DNA from: an uncultured Alphaproteobacteria bacterium | GTDB lineage: Bacteria > Pseudomonadota > Alphaproteobacteria > HIMB59 > GCA-002718135 | Direction of reading: 5' to 3' | Assembly: GCA_902618015.1 (NCBI GenBank) | Contig: CACMYX010000002.1 | Coordinates: forward strand, 275,115 to 339,114 | DNA: 64,000 nt | Shown: one piece after another, positions 54,252 through 63,866 of the stretch | Layout of the letters: the number at the start of each line of letters is the position of its first letter | Position numbering within the stretch: position 1 is the first letter of the stretch | The notes under the pieces: generated by a model | The model's database searches: none | The model's input: the letters and a program-made list of their open reading frames with translations, nothing else | Told to the model about the DNA's origin: nothing | Program-made: the position numbers and the translations under genes

Positions 54252-55680
54252 GATCTTTATCAGCAATTATTTCAGCTAATCTAAGCAGATTAGTAGTACC
54301 AGCACTTCCAAATGGAACACCAGCTGAGATAACTACATTATCTCCTGGTTTTACTAATTTTTTATTTTTTGCAATCGAACATGCAATATTAACCATATCT
54401 TGTGCATTTTTAGCATCTTCTTGAGTATGACAGGAGTTTACACCCCAGTATAATTGCATTTTTCTTGTAGTATTAATATTTGGAGATAAACCAACAATTT
54501 GAACTGGTGCTCTTTCTCTAGCCATTCTTGTCGTTGTTCTTCCACTTACAGAAAATGTAATTATTGCTTTTGCATCTGATTTTTTTGCAATTGAGTAAGC
54601 TGCTAATGTTATTGCATCTGTATTATCAACATCATCAATATTTTCTTGAGTAATTTGTAAATCATAATTATTTTTATCATTCTCAACATTTTCTATTATT
54701 TTATTCATCGTTCTTACTACTTCTATTGGATGTGCTCCAACAGCAGACTCACCAGATAACATTACAGCATCTGTTCCGTCGTAAATAGCATTAGCAACAT
54801 CAGATGCTTCAGCTCTCGTTGGCACAAGATTTTCAATCATACTTTCAAGCATTTGTGTAGCAACAACAACTGGCTTACCAAAGTGCCTACATCTTTTAAT
54901 AATATTTTTTTGAACTATCGGCACTTGTTCTGTTGGCATTTCAACACCCAAATCACCTCTAGCTATCATAATTCCATCTGCAGCATTTATAATATCATCA
55001 ATATTTTTTACTGCTGAAGGCTTTTCAATTTTCGCCATCACGAGTGCTTTATTGTTAATTATTTTTTTTAGTTTGTGTATATCCTCTGCTTGTTGCACGA
55101 AAGAAAGTGCAACCCAATCAACTCCCATATCTAATGCCTTCATAAGATCAGATTTATCTTTTTTGGTAAGAGCGTCTATTGGAAGAATCACATCTGGAAT
55201 ATTTACACCTTTGTTATTTGAGATTTCAGCATCATTTAAAACTTCTGTTATTAAACTATCTTTTTTTTGTTCAACAACTTGTAATCTAATCCTTCCATCA
55301 TTTATTAATAAAATAGAATTAGGTGTTAAAAAATCATATATTTCTTCATGAGGAAAGTTAACCCTATTATTATCTCCTGGTTCAGTTGAAAGATCTAGTA
55401 TAAAATTTTGACCTTTAACTAAATTTTCTTTTGTATTCTTAAATGTACCCACTCTTAACTTGGGTCCTTGTAAATCAGCTAATATGCATGATGCATGATT
55501 ATGTTTTTCTTCAAGAGATCTAATAGTTTCATAATTTTTTCTATGAGTTTCTAAATCACCATGTGAAAAATTTAATCTAAAAACATCACATCCAGCCACA
55601 AATAAATCTTCTATTATTTTTTTATCTGATGATGCGGGTCCTAAGGTAGCTAAAATTTTAGCTTTTCTGTTACGTTTCAT
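54244..55680 (-). CDS. pyk: Pyruvate kinase
   Basis: 478 residues, the normal bacterial length. RKAKILATLGPAS at the start, RLNFSHG with the substrate-binding Arg, MAKIEKPSAV with the catalytic Lys, MIARGDLGVEMP for metal binding, and ATQMLESMIENLVPTRAEASDVANA. The C-terminal allosteric domain is complete. It makes pyruvate and ATP from phosphoenolpyruvate. It is a single gene, divergent from the DUF1244 gene (53-base gap) and convergent with aspC. Confidence 0.97.
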   Translation of the reverse strand: MKRNRKAKILATLGPASSDKKIIEDLFVAGCDVFRLNFSHGDLETHRKNYETIRSLEEKHNHASCILADLQGPKLRVGTFKNTKENLVKGQNFILDLSTEPGDNNRVNFPHEEIYDFLTPNSILLINDGRIRLQVVEQKKDSLITEVLNDAEISNNKGVNIPDVILPIDALTKKDKSDLMKALDMGVDWVALSFVQQAEDIHKLKKIINNKALVMAKIEKPSAVKNIDDIINAADGIMIARGDLGVEMPTEQVPIVQKNIIKRCRHFGKPVVVATQMLESMIENLVPTRAEASDVANAIYDGTDAVMLSGESAVGAHPIEVVRTMNKIIENVENDKNNYDLQITQENIDDVDNTDAITLAAYSIAKKSDAKAIITFSVSGRTTTRMARERAPVQIVGLSPNINTTRKMQLYWGVNSCHTQEDAKNAQDMVNIACSIAKNKKLVKPGDNVVISAGVPFGSAGTTNLLRLAEIIADKDLT

Positions 55681-55733
55681 TAATTATTATATATATATCA
55701 CAAAAAAAGATTTATATAATTTATTTACGTAAT

Positions 55734-56024
55734 ATGACCAAAAACTTTGATAGAGATTTACTTGCTGATGTTGCAGAAAGATTGATACATCATCTAAAAA
55801 ATAGGACAGATGTTCAAAATATTGATTTAATGAATTTGTCAGGTTTTTGCAGAAACTGTCTTTCAAAATGGTACGTTAGTGCTGCAGAGAAGAAAAATAT
55901 TTCTATTTCATACGATGAGGCACGAGAAATGATCTATGGTATGCCATACTTAGAGTGGAAAACAAAATTTCAAAAAGAAATAATCCCTGAGCAAAAAGAA
56001 AAGTTTGATAAAGGAAAAACTTAA
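55734..56024 (+). CDS. DUF1244 family protein
   Basis: 96 residues matching the whole DUF1244 family: FRCLV-like start replaced by DLLADVAERLIHHLKNR, LSGFCRNCLSKWY with a Cys pair that may bind metal, DEAREMIYGMPY and EWKTKFQKE. The family is common in proteobacteria and has no established function known to me. It is a lone gene; its stop overlaps that of the acyl-CoA ligase gene in a TTAA junction. Confidence 0.88.
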   Translation: MTKNFDRDLLADVAERLIHHLKNRTDVQNIDLMNLSGFCRNCLSKWYVSAAEKKNISISYDEAREMIYGMPYLEWKTKFQKEIIPEQKEKFDKGKT

Positions 56025-57823
56025 TATAGTTTCTCTAAATTTTCTCCATACATCTCTTTTACTTTAAACCTTCTTACTTTCATGGAAGGTGTCATCATAT
56101 TGTTTTCAATTGTAAACTCGTGATCAATGAGAATAAATTTTCTTATTTGTTCAATACCAGAGAGGCTTTTATTAACTTTATCTACAACTTCCTTCATCTT
56201 TTTATTAAATGAAGAATCTTGAATTATTTTACTTAAATCGCCCTCAACATTATTTTCTTTTGCCCATTCTAAAGCTAAATCTTTATTAGGCACCAAAATT
56301 GCAACTAGGTAATTTTTGAAGTCTCCATATAACATTGATTGAGCAATTTCAGGTTCAATATCTAGTTTTGCCTCTATTCTTGAAGGAGAAATATTATCTC
56401 CACCAGCATTTACAATAATATCTTTTTTCCTATCTGTTATTTTTAAATAATCTTCTTCATCAAATTCACCAATATCACCTGTATGAACCCACCCATCAAT
56501 TATAGTTTTATTAGTTGACTCAGGATCATTCCAATAACCATTCATAATTAGTTCACCACGAGCTAAAATTTCTCCATCTTCAGAAATTTTTACTTCATTT
56601 CCTTGAAGAACTTTTCCAACAGTATCTAATTTAATTTTTTCAGGAGGGTTTGCAGAAATAACAGGAGCCGTTTCAGTTTGTCCGTAACCTTGAAGTAGTG
56701 GAAGGCCAAGGGCGCTCAGGTATAATCCAACTTCAAAATTTAGTGCTGCGCCACCTGATATCAATGCTCTGAGACTTCCGCCAAATCTTTTCTTAACTTT
56801 TTTTCTTACTATCCTATCCATCAATCCATTCATAAATCTTTCAGAGAAGCTCATCTCCTCACCAAAATATTTTTTCTTTCCTAGATTTAATGTAATTGCA
56901 AAGAAGCGTTGACTTAATTTACTTTGGTTTTTTAGACCTTGTGAAATACGTGTGTGTAAAGAGTCATAAAACCTTGGAACAGCTGTCATAAAATGTGGCG
57001 CTGCCTCAGCCATATTTACTAATAATTTATCTATACTTTCAGCGTAATAGATTTGTGCGCCTTGTCCCATTTCTAAGAATTGTAAAGTATGCTCATATGA
57101 ATGAGATAATGGCAACCATGATAAATATCTAATTTCTTTAGTTAAATCACTAGTAAGACTCTCAAGTAATTTATCACAGGAAGCACAGTTTCTCAGCATT
57201 GCTCCATGACTTAACATCACGCCCTTAGGATTGCCTCCAGTACCTGATGTATAAATAATACATGCTGTATCTTTTCTTTTAAAATTTTTTGATAATTCTT
57301 CTATTTCATTAGAATTTTTACTTTTTTCTAAATTATCATTTATAATTTTATTGTATGATAAAATATTTACAACTTCTGTATAGGTTTCATTATCATCATT
57401 AATTTTTATTACGTTTTGACAATGTGAAATTTTTTCTATTGCAGGTAGAACTTTTTTCATTAACTCGTGTGATGATACGATGGCACATCTAGCACCAGAA
57501 TGCTCAATAATATATTTATAATCATTGGTTGTACTCGTAGTATAAGCAGGAACTGAAATTGCTCCTATGGACATTATTGCTAAATCCGTGATTTGCCATT
57601 CAGGTCTATTTTCAGATAAAATTAGTACTCTATCTCCCTCTAAAATTCCTAGATCTTTTAAGTATGTTGCCAAACTTTCAACTTGTTCTTTTACTTGTAA
57701 CCAGCTTAAAGAAACATATTTATCACTCTCTTTCTTCCATAAATATGGTTGATCTTTTAGTTCATTTGCTTGATGATAAAATATACCCGGTATGCTATTA
57801 AATTCGTCAAAATTAACAATCAT
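56021..57823 (-). CDS. Long-chain acyl-CoA synthetase (AMP-forming, FAA1-like)
   Basis: 600 residues. The P-loop YTSGTGGNPKG (191-201) binds ATP, GYGQTETAP is the adenylate-forming motif, HTGDIGEFDEEDYLKITDRKKDIIV contains the hinge, and GGDNISPSRIE the C-terminal domain. The overall length and the SWLQVKEQVESLA start fit the FAA1-like long-chain ligases found in bacteria. It activates fatty acids to their CoA esters. It diverges from the pepF gene across a 56-base gap. Confidence 0.92.
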   Translation of the reverse strand: MIVNFDEFNSIPGIFYHQANELKDQPYLWKKESDKYVSLSWLQVKEQVESLATYLKDLGILEGDRVLILSENRPEWQITDLAIMSIGAISVPAYTTSTTNDYKYIIEHSGARCAIVSSHELMKKVLPAIEKISHCQNVIKINDDNETYTEVVNILSYNKIINDNLEKSKNSNEIEELSKNFKRKDTACIIYTSGTGGNPKGVMLSHGAMLRNCASCDKLLESLTSDLTKEIRYLSWLPLSHSYEHTLQFLEMGQGAQIYYAESIDKLLVNMAEAAPHFMTAVPRFYDSLHTRISQGLKNQSKLSQRFFAITLNLGKKKYFGEEMSFSERFMNGLMDRIVRKKVKKRFGGSLRALISGGAALNFEVGLYLSALGLPLLQGYGQTETAPVISANPPEKIKLDTVGKVLQGNEVKISEDGEILARGELIMNGYWNDPESTNKTIIDGWVHTGDIGEFDEEDYLKITDRKKDIIVNAGGDNISPSRIEAKLDIEPEIAQSMLYGDFKNYLVAILVPNKDLALEWAKENNVEGDLSKIIQDSSFNKKMKEVVDKVNKSLSGIEQIRKFILIDHEFTIENNMMTPSMKVRRFKVKEMYGENLEKLY

Positions 57824-57879
57824 GCTTTCTATCCTCCCTACAAAGCTTTGATATTAGACCTATATCGAAATAGTAAAAT

Positions 57880-59676
57880 ATGAAACAAAAAAATTATCAA
57901 AATTTAACAAAAAATACCCTTGGTAAACTACCTATTTGGAATTTAAAGGATTTATATGAATCCCCAAAAACTAAGAAGCTGAATAATGATTTAAATAAGC
58001 TCAGAATATCGACTAAAAAATTTGAGAAAAAATACGCATCCAAAATCACAAAGATTAGTTCTAATCAACTCTTAAAAGCCATTATTGAATTGGAGGATAT
58101 TGATACAAAAATAGATAAAATTATGTCTTATGCACATTTATTAGTTGCAGAGGATGGTAACAATGAAAAGAATAAAATTTTTTATCAACAAATACAGGAG
58201 CAAATAACAAATATTGCCTCCTCAATTGTCTTCTTTAGTCTTGAGATAAATGAAATTTCTGAAAAAAATTTAAAAAAAATTTATGCTGACAAAAATCTAA
58301 AGATTTATAAAAACTGGATAAAAAATATTCGAAAATTCAAACCTTATCAATTGGATGTTAAAACAGAAAAATTACTACAAGAAAAAAGTATTACTTCTAG
58401 ATCAGCTTGGGTTAGACTATTTGATGATACAATTGCATCACTAAAATTTCCATTTAAGGGAAAAAATTTATCAAGTGCTGAAATTTTTAATTTTCTTTCC
58501 GATGAAAAGGAATCAAATCGTAAAAAATCAGCTGAGGTTGTATCTTCTGTTTTAAAAGATAACATTAGTTTGTTTACATCTATTACTAATAATCTTGCAA
58601 AAGACAAATCAATCAATGATAAATGGAGAGGATTGCCAAATCCAGTCAGTTCAAGAAATTTATCCAATGTGGTTGAAGATGAGGTTGTAGAAGCCTTAAC
58701 TGAAACAATAAAAGAAAATTATCCAAAAATAGCTCATCGTTATTATAAAATAAAATCTAAATGGCTAAAAAAGAAACCTTTAATGTATTGGGACAGAAAT
58801 GCACCTCTTCCTTTTCAAACACAGAGTATTTATTCATGGAAAGATGCAAGACAAATTGTAACTGATGCATATTCAAATTTTGATAAGAGAGCTGGAAATA
58901 TTGTAAATAAATTTTTTGATAATTCATGGATACACGCTCCAGTAATTCCAGGAAAATCTCCTGGAGCGTTTGCTGCTTCTACTGTTCCATCAGTTCATCC
59001 ATTTATACTTGTTAATTATCAGGGTAAAGCAAGAGATATAGCAACTCTTGCACATGAACTAGGACACGGAATTCATCAATATTTAGCAGGACGAAAACAA
59101 ACTTATTTTAATTCATCAACACCATTAACTCTTGCTGAAACTGCAAGTGTTTTTGGTGAAATGTTAACTTTTAAATCTCTTTTATCTATTACTACAAAAG
59201 AAAATGAACGTAAGGGGCTTTTAGCAAACAAAGTCGAAGATATGCTAAACACTGTTGTTAGACAGATTGCATTTTTTGAATTTGAAAAACGTATTCATCA
59301 TCAAAGAAAAATCAAAGAATTAAGTGTTGACGAGATTTGTGAAATTTGGATTGATGTTCAAAAGAAAAGCTTAGGACCATCAATAAAATTTAATGATGAT
59401 TACAAATATTTCTGGAGCTACATACCCCATTTTATTCATTCACCATTTTATGTTTATGCATATGCTTTTGGTGATTGTCTTGTAAATTCTCTTTTTAATG
59501 TTTACGAAAACAAGCTACCTAAATTTGAAGACAAATACATTACTTTGTTAGAGAGCGGTGGCAGTGATACATACGATAAACTATTGAAGCCTTTTGGATT
59601 AAATCCCAAGAAAAAAGATTTCTGGCAAAAAGGAGTTAATGTTATTGAGAATTTGATTGACCAATTAGAAGAATAA
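57880..59676 (+). CDS. pepF: Oligoendopeptidase F (M3 family)
   Basis: 598 residues. HELGH at 392-396 is the zinc HExxH motif, with the third ligand Glu about 25 residues later in LAETASVFGE. The N-terminal helical domain, the WDRNAPLP segment and the C-terminal YVYAYAFGDCLVNSLF block are those of the PepF/M3B group. It is cytoplasmic, cutting short peptides. The ABC1 kinase gene follows 5 bases later on the same strand. Confidence 0.93.
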   Translation: MKQKNYQNLTKNTLGKLPIWNLKDLYESPKTKKLNNDLNKLRISTKKFEKKYASKITKISSNQLLKAIIELEDIDTKIDKIMSYAHLLVAEDGNNEKNKIFYQQIQEQITNIASSIVFFSLEINEISEKNLKKIYADKNLKIYKNWIKNIRKFKPYQLDVKTEKLLQEKSITSRSAWVRLFDDTIASLKFPFKGKNLSSAEIFNFLSDEKESNRKKSAEVVSSVLKDNISLFTSITNNLAKDKSINDKWRGLPNPVSSRNLSNVVEDEVVEALTETIKENYPKIAHRYYKIKSKWLKKKPLMYWDRNAPLPFQTQSIYSWKDARQIVTDAYSNFDKRAGNIVNKFFDNSWIHAPVIPGKSPGAFAASTVPSVHPFILVNYQGKARDIATLAHELGHGIHQYLAGRKQTYFNSSTPLTLAETASVFGEMLTFKSLLSITTKENERKGLLANKVEDMLNTVVRQIAFFEFEKRIHHQRKIKELSVDEICEIWIDVQKKSLGPSIKFNDDYKYFWSYIPHFIHSPFYVYAYAFGDCLVNSLFNVYENKLPKFEDKYITLLESGGSDTYDKLLKPFGLNPKKKDFWQKGVNVIENLIDQLEE

Positions 59677-59681
59677 AATTG

Positions 59682-61025
59682 ATGAAAGATAAAGAAGCGA
59701 AATCTCTAACAAAACAACTTACAAGGTATGCGAAAGTTGGTGGTGTTGTTGGAAAATTAGCCACCAAACTTGCAAGCCAAAGATATTTAGGTGTTAAGTT
59801 AGATAAAGAAAAACATGCCTCAGAAATAAGAGCTGCTCTTGGAAGTATTAAAGGACCCTTAATGAAAGTGGCACAATTATCAGCAACTATACCTGATTTA
59901 CTACCTGATGAGTATGCGCAAGAGCTTATGCATTTACAGTCTAATGCTCCACCGATGGGATGGTTATTTGTTAAAAGAAGAATGGCTGCAGAATTAAAGC
60001 AGGATTGGCAAAAAAATTTTATTGAGTTTGATAAAGAAGCAACAAGAGCAGCTTCTCTTGGACAAGTTCATAAAGCTAAAATAAAAAATGATGATATAGT
60101 CGCTTGCAAACTCCAATACCCGGACATGGCTTCAGCAGTAAGTGCAGATCTTTCACAATTAAAAATGATTTTTTCAATTTATCAGTCTTATAATAAAGCC
60201 ATCAAAACTGATGAAGTATATAAAGAAATCACTGACAGACTTAAAGAAGAGTTAGATTACGAAAGAGAAAAAAAATTAATGGCTGTATTTAGAAATATAT
60301 TTTCAAATATAAATTTTGTTCATGTTCCAAAAACCTATGATAAATTATCTACAAAGAGATTGCTAACTATGAGTTGGCTAGATGGCGAGCCTATTTTGAA
60401 TTTTAAAAAATCTCCTAAAGAAACAAGAAACACATTAGCGGCTAATATGTATAAAGCTTGGTATAAACCATTCTTTGAATACGGAGTGCTTCATGGAGAT
60501 CCACATTTAGGAAATTATTCTGTACAAAAAAAAGACCTAAGTATTAATATCTATGACTTTGGTTGTATGAGAATTTTTAATGGAAATTTCATTCAAGGTG
60601 TAATTGACTTATATTTTGCTCTTCAAGAAAAAGACAATTCAAAGGCAGTTTATGCATATGAGCAATGGGGATTTACAGATATCACGAAAGAGAAATTAAA
60701 AGTATTAAATAAATGGGCGGGATTTTTATATTCACCTTTGATGGAAGATAAAGTTCAAAAAATACAAGAAAGTGACAGTGGTATATATGGGGCACAAATT
60801 GCATCTGAAGTTCATCAAGAACTTAAGAAGCTAGGTGGTGTTAAACCGCCAAAAGAATTTGTGTTCATGGATAGAGCAGCAGTAGGACTTGGTTCAGTAT
60901 TTATGCATTTAAAAGCTGAAGTTAATTGGTACAGAATATTCCATGAGCTCATTGAAGATTTTAACTCAAAAAAATTAATGAAAAACCAACAAAAAGCTTT
61001 AAATTTAGCTGACCTATCAATATAA
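59682..61025 (+). CDS. ABC1/AarF/UbiB family atypical kinase
   Basis: 447 residues from the ATG at 59682 (a TTG just before is in frame). The family N-helix shows GPLMKVAQLSA where the usual motif is KxGQ, so Gly is replaced by Ala. TRAASLGQVHKA is the Ala-rich loop that stands in for a P-loop, LKEELDYEREK follows, and HGDPHLGN with YDFG holds the catalytic and metal residues. Family members support ubiquinone synthesis through an ATPase activity. It starts 5 bases after pepF and ends 6 bases before pntAA. Confidence 0.88.
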   Translation: MKDKEAKSLTKQLTRYAKVGGVVGKLATKLASQRYLGVKLDKEKHASEIRAALGSIKGPLMKVAQLSATIPDLLPDEYAQELMHLQSNAPPMGWLFVKRRMAAELKQDWQKNFIEFDKEATRAASLGQVHKAKIKNDDIVACKLQYPDMASAVSADLSQLKMIFSIYQSYNKAIKTDEVYKEITDRLKEELDYEREKKLMAVFRNIFSNINFVHVPKTYDKLSTKRLLTMSWLDGEPILNFKKSPKETRNTLAANMYKAWYKPFFEYGVLHGDPHLGNYSVQKKDLSINIYDFGCMRIFNGNFIQGVIDLYFALQEKDNSKAVYAYEQWGFTDITKEKLKVLNKWAGFLYSPLMEDKVQKIQESDSGIYGAQIASEVHQELKKLGGVKPPKEFVFMDRAAVGLGSVFMHLKAEVNWYRIFHELIEDFNSKKLMKNQQKALNLADLSI

Positions 61026-61031
61026 GAACTC

Positions 61032-62153
61032 ATGCTCTTATCTGCTATTAAAGAAAATGATAACAATGAGACAAGAGTCTCTATCTCCCCTGAATCGGTA
61101 AAGCTTTTTTCTAGACTAGGTTTTGAAGTTATAATTGAAAATGGAGCGGGAGAAACTTCAGGATATCAAAATTCAAGTTATGAAGAAGCTGGGGCAAAAA
61201 TTGTTACTAGATCAGAGTGTTTAAAAGCTGATGTTTGTTTATGTGTTAGAATGCCAAGCACTAATGATATAAATAACTTAAAAAGTAATTCATTACTTAT
61301 TGGGATTTTAAATCCATACGAAAATAAATCTGAATTTGCTAATTTAAACAAAAACAAAATATCATCATGCTGCATGGAATTAATTCCTAGAATAAGTAGA
61401 GCCCAAAGTATGGATGTTTTATCATCCCAAGCTAATTTAGCAGGTTATAGAAGTGTAATTGATGCAGCAGAGCAATTTGGAAAAGCTTTTCCAATGATGA
61501 TGACTGCAGCAGGACGAGTAAATCCAGCAAAAGTTATGATACTTGGTGTAGGTGTTGCAGGTTTACAAGCAATAGCAACAGCAAAAAGACTTGGGGCAGT
61601 AGTATCTGCTACTGATGTAAGAGCAGCAACTAAGGAACAAGTCGAAAGTCTTGGAGGTAAATTCATAATGGTTGAAGATGATGAAGCTCAAAATGCTGAA
61701 ACTTCAGGTGGTTATGCTAAGGAAATGAGTGAAGATTACAAGAAAAAACAAGCTCAATTGATAGCAGAAACAGTTTCAAAACAAGATATAGTAATTTGTA
61801 CAGCTCTTATTCCTGGAAAAAAAGCTCCAGTTTTAATCACAGAAGAAATGGTTTCTTCGATGATACCAGGTTCAGTAGTAATTGATTTGGCTGTGGAAGC
61901 TGGGGGTAATTGCCCTTTAAGTAAAATGAATGAAATAGTAGTGCATAACGGAGTAAAAATCGTTGGTTATGGAAATGTTCCTGGAAGAGTAGCAAAGGAT
62001 GCCTCAGCACTGTATGCTAAAAATATTTTTAACTTCTTAAGTTTATTAATAGATAAAGAAAATAAAAAAATAAATTTTGATTTTAATGATGAAATAATTA
62101 ATTCTGTTTTGCTAACGCATGATGGGGATGTAAGATTGGAGCAATTTAAGTAA
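61032..62153 (+). CDS. pntAA: NAD(P) transhydrogenase subunit alpha part 1 (domain I)
   Basis: 373 residues: ETRVSISPESVKLF at the N-terminus, ISRAQSMDVLSSQANLAGY as the mobile loop region, and GVGVAGLQA (172-180) binding NAD. The short Rhodospirillum-type form has domain I separate from the membrane part, as here. It passes hydride from NADH to NADP with proton entry. The next two genes complete the enzyme, with a 1-base gap and then a 1-base overlap. Confidence 0.95.
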   Translation: MLLSAIKENDNNETRVSISPESVKLFSRLGFEVIIENGAGETSGYQNSSYEEAGAKIVTRSECLKADVCLCVRMPSTNDINNLKSNSLLIGILNPYENKSEFANLNKNKISSCCMELIPRISRAQSMDVLSSQANLAGYRSVIDAAEQFGKAFPMMMTAAGRVNPAKVMILGVGVAGLQAIATAKRLGAVVSATDVRAATKEQVESLGGKFIMVEDDEAQNAETSGGYAKEMSEDYKKKQAQLIAETVSKQDIVICTALIPGKKAPVLITEEMVSSMIPGSVVIDLAVEAGGNCPLSKMNEIVVHNGVKIVGYGNVPGRVAKDASALYAKNIFNFLSLLIDKENKKINFDFNDEIINSVLLTHDGDVRLEQFK

Positions 62154-62154
62154 T

Positions 62155-62472
62155 ATGGAAGCACATTCCTCAGAAGTTTTTGTTATTGGACTAACAGTAT
62201 TTTTCTTAGCTTGTATTATTGGCTATTATGTAGTTTGGTCAGTTACTCCAGCTTTACATAGTCCATTGATGGGTGTGACAAATGCTATATCAAGTGTAAT
62301 TATTGTTGGAGCAATATTGGCAGCCGGTCCTCAAGGTTTTGATACTTCAAAAATTTTTGGACTAATTGGTGTTGTATTAGCTTCAGTTAATATTTTTGGA
62401 GGTTTCCTTGTAACATATCGAATGCTTTCAATGTTTAAGAAAAAAACTAAAAAAACAAAGGACAAAGAATAA
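62155..62472 (+). CDS. pntAB: NAD(P) transhydrogenase subunit alpha part 2 (membrane)
   Basis: 105 residues with three membrane spans: one N-terminal, one around SPLMGVTNAISSVIIVGAI (the conserved proton-channel block) and a third, then a Lys-rich tail. This is the small separate membrane subunit of the three-gene transhydrogenase. It lies between pntAA and pntB and shares its last base with the pntB start. Confidence 0.94.
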   Translation: MEAHSSEVFVIGLTVFFLACIIGYYVVWSVTPALHSPLMGVTNAISSVIIVGAILAAGPQGFDTSKIFGLIGVVLASVNIFGGFLVTYRMLSMFKKKTKKTKDKE

Positions 62473-63866
62473 TGTCTTCAAACATGGTTGCGATATTATA
62501 TTTAATTTCTGCGTTATTATTTATCTTTGCTTTAAGAGGTTTATCTCACCCTGAATCTTCAAGAATGGGTAACATTTTTGGCATCATTGGAATGATTATA
62601 GCGGTGTTCACAACACTAATGTTTAAATCTGTTCTTAGCTATTATGAAATTGGAGCCGCGATACTTATTGGTGGTGCTATAGGTTCCTTTATTGCTCTCA
62701 GAATTGAGATGACAGCATTACCTCAATTGGTAGCAGCTTTTCATAGCTTAGTGGGATTAGCAGCTGTATTTGTTGCTGCTGCTGCATTCTATGATCCGGT
62801 AGCTTTTAGTATTGGAAAAGTTGGTTCGATTAAAACTGCTAGTTTAGTTGAAATGAGTATTGGAACATTTATTGGTGCTATAACTTTCTCTGGTTCAGTT
62901 TTAGCTTTTGGAAAATTGCAAGGTACAATTTCAGGAAAGCCCATAGTATTTAAGTTTCAGCATCTTATAAATGCATTAATTTTCCTTCTAATTATTTTCC
63001 TGATTATAATATTTGTAATTAATCAATCTCCAACAATCTTTTGGACAATAGTTATTATTTCAATATTATTGGGTTTTCTTGTAGTAATTCCCATTGGTGG
63101 AGCTGACATGCCAGTTGTTGTTTCTATGTTAAACTCTTATTCAGGTTGGGCAGCTTGCGGCATAGGATTTACCCTAAGTAATAATCTCTTAATTATAACT
63201 GGTGCTCTTGTCGGAGCGTCTGGCGCAATATTAAGTTATATAATGAGTAAAGGGATGAATAGATCAATTATCAATGTTGTTCTAGGAGGTTTTGGTGGCG
63301 AGCAAGACACTAGTGCTAGTAAGGATAACTCAGATAAAATTGTTAAACAAGGTAATGCAGAAGATGCTGCATATATAATGAAAAATGCAGACTCAGTAAT
63401 TATTGTACCAGGTTATGGAATGGCAGTAGCACAAGCTCAACATGCTTTAAGAGAAATGGGAGATATATTAAAAAAAGAAGGAATAGAGGTAAGATATGCA
63501 ATACACCCAGTTGCAGGAAGAATGCCAGGTCACATGAATGTTTTACTAGCTGAAGCAAATGTTCCTTATGAAGAAGTTTTAGAACTAGATGAAATTAATC
63601 ATGATTTTCCAATGACAGAAGTTTCTTTTGTTATTGGGGCAAATGATGTAACAAATCCTGCTGCAAAAACGGATGAGTCTTCTCCTATTTTTGGTATGCC
63701 TATTTTAGATGTAGAAAAATCTCAGAGCGTTTTATTTGTAAAACGTTCAATGGCAACTGGTTATTCAGGCGTTGATAATGAGTTATTCTATAGAGATAAC
63801 ACAACTATGCTATTTGGAGATGCTAAAAAAATGTGTGAGGATATTGTAAAAAGTCTTTCTGCTTAA
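62472..63866 (+). CDS. pntB: NAD(P) transhydrogenase subunit beta
   Basis: 464 residues. The N-terminal half has multiple membrane spans with the [19 protein letters not shown] block that contains the proton-path His. The C-terminal domain III binds [41 protein letters not shown] and [12 protein letters not shown]. This completes the transhydrogenase, which makes NADPH at the expense of the proton gradient. Its stop overlaps that of rpsU by 4 bases. Confidence 0.96.
   Translation: MSSNMVAILYLISALLFIFALRGLSHPESSRMGNIFGIIGMIIAVFTTLMFKSVLSYYEIGAAILIGGAIGSFIALRIEMTALPQLVAAFHSLVGLAAVFVAAAAFYDPVAFSIGKVGSIKTASLVEMSIGTFIGAITFSGSVLAFGKLQGTISGKPIVFKFQHLINALIFLLIIFLIIIFVINQSPTIFWTIVIISILLGFLVVIPIGGADMPVVVSMLNSYSGWAACGIGFTLSNNLLIITGALVGASGAILSYIMSKGMNRSIINVVLGGFGGEQDTSASKDNSDKIVKQGNAEDAAYIMKNADSVIIVPGYGMAVAQAQHALREMGDILKKEGIEVRYAIHPVAGRMPGHMNVLLAEANVPYEEVLELDEINHDFPMTEVSFVIGANDVTNPAAKTDESSPIFGMPILDVEKSQSVLFVKRSMATGYSGVDNELFYRDNTTMLFGDAKKMCEDIVKSLSA

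Noticed and set aside
58347..58667. 106-codon open frame on the - strand
   Set aside because: Antisense to pepF, whose reading frame is continuous and well conserved.
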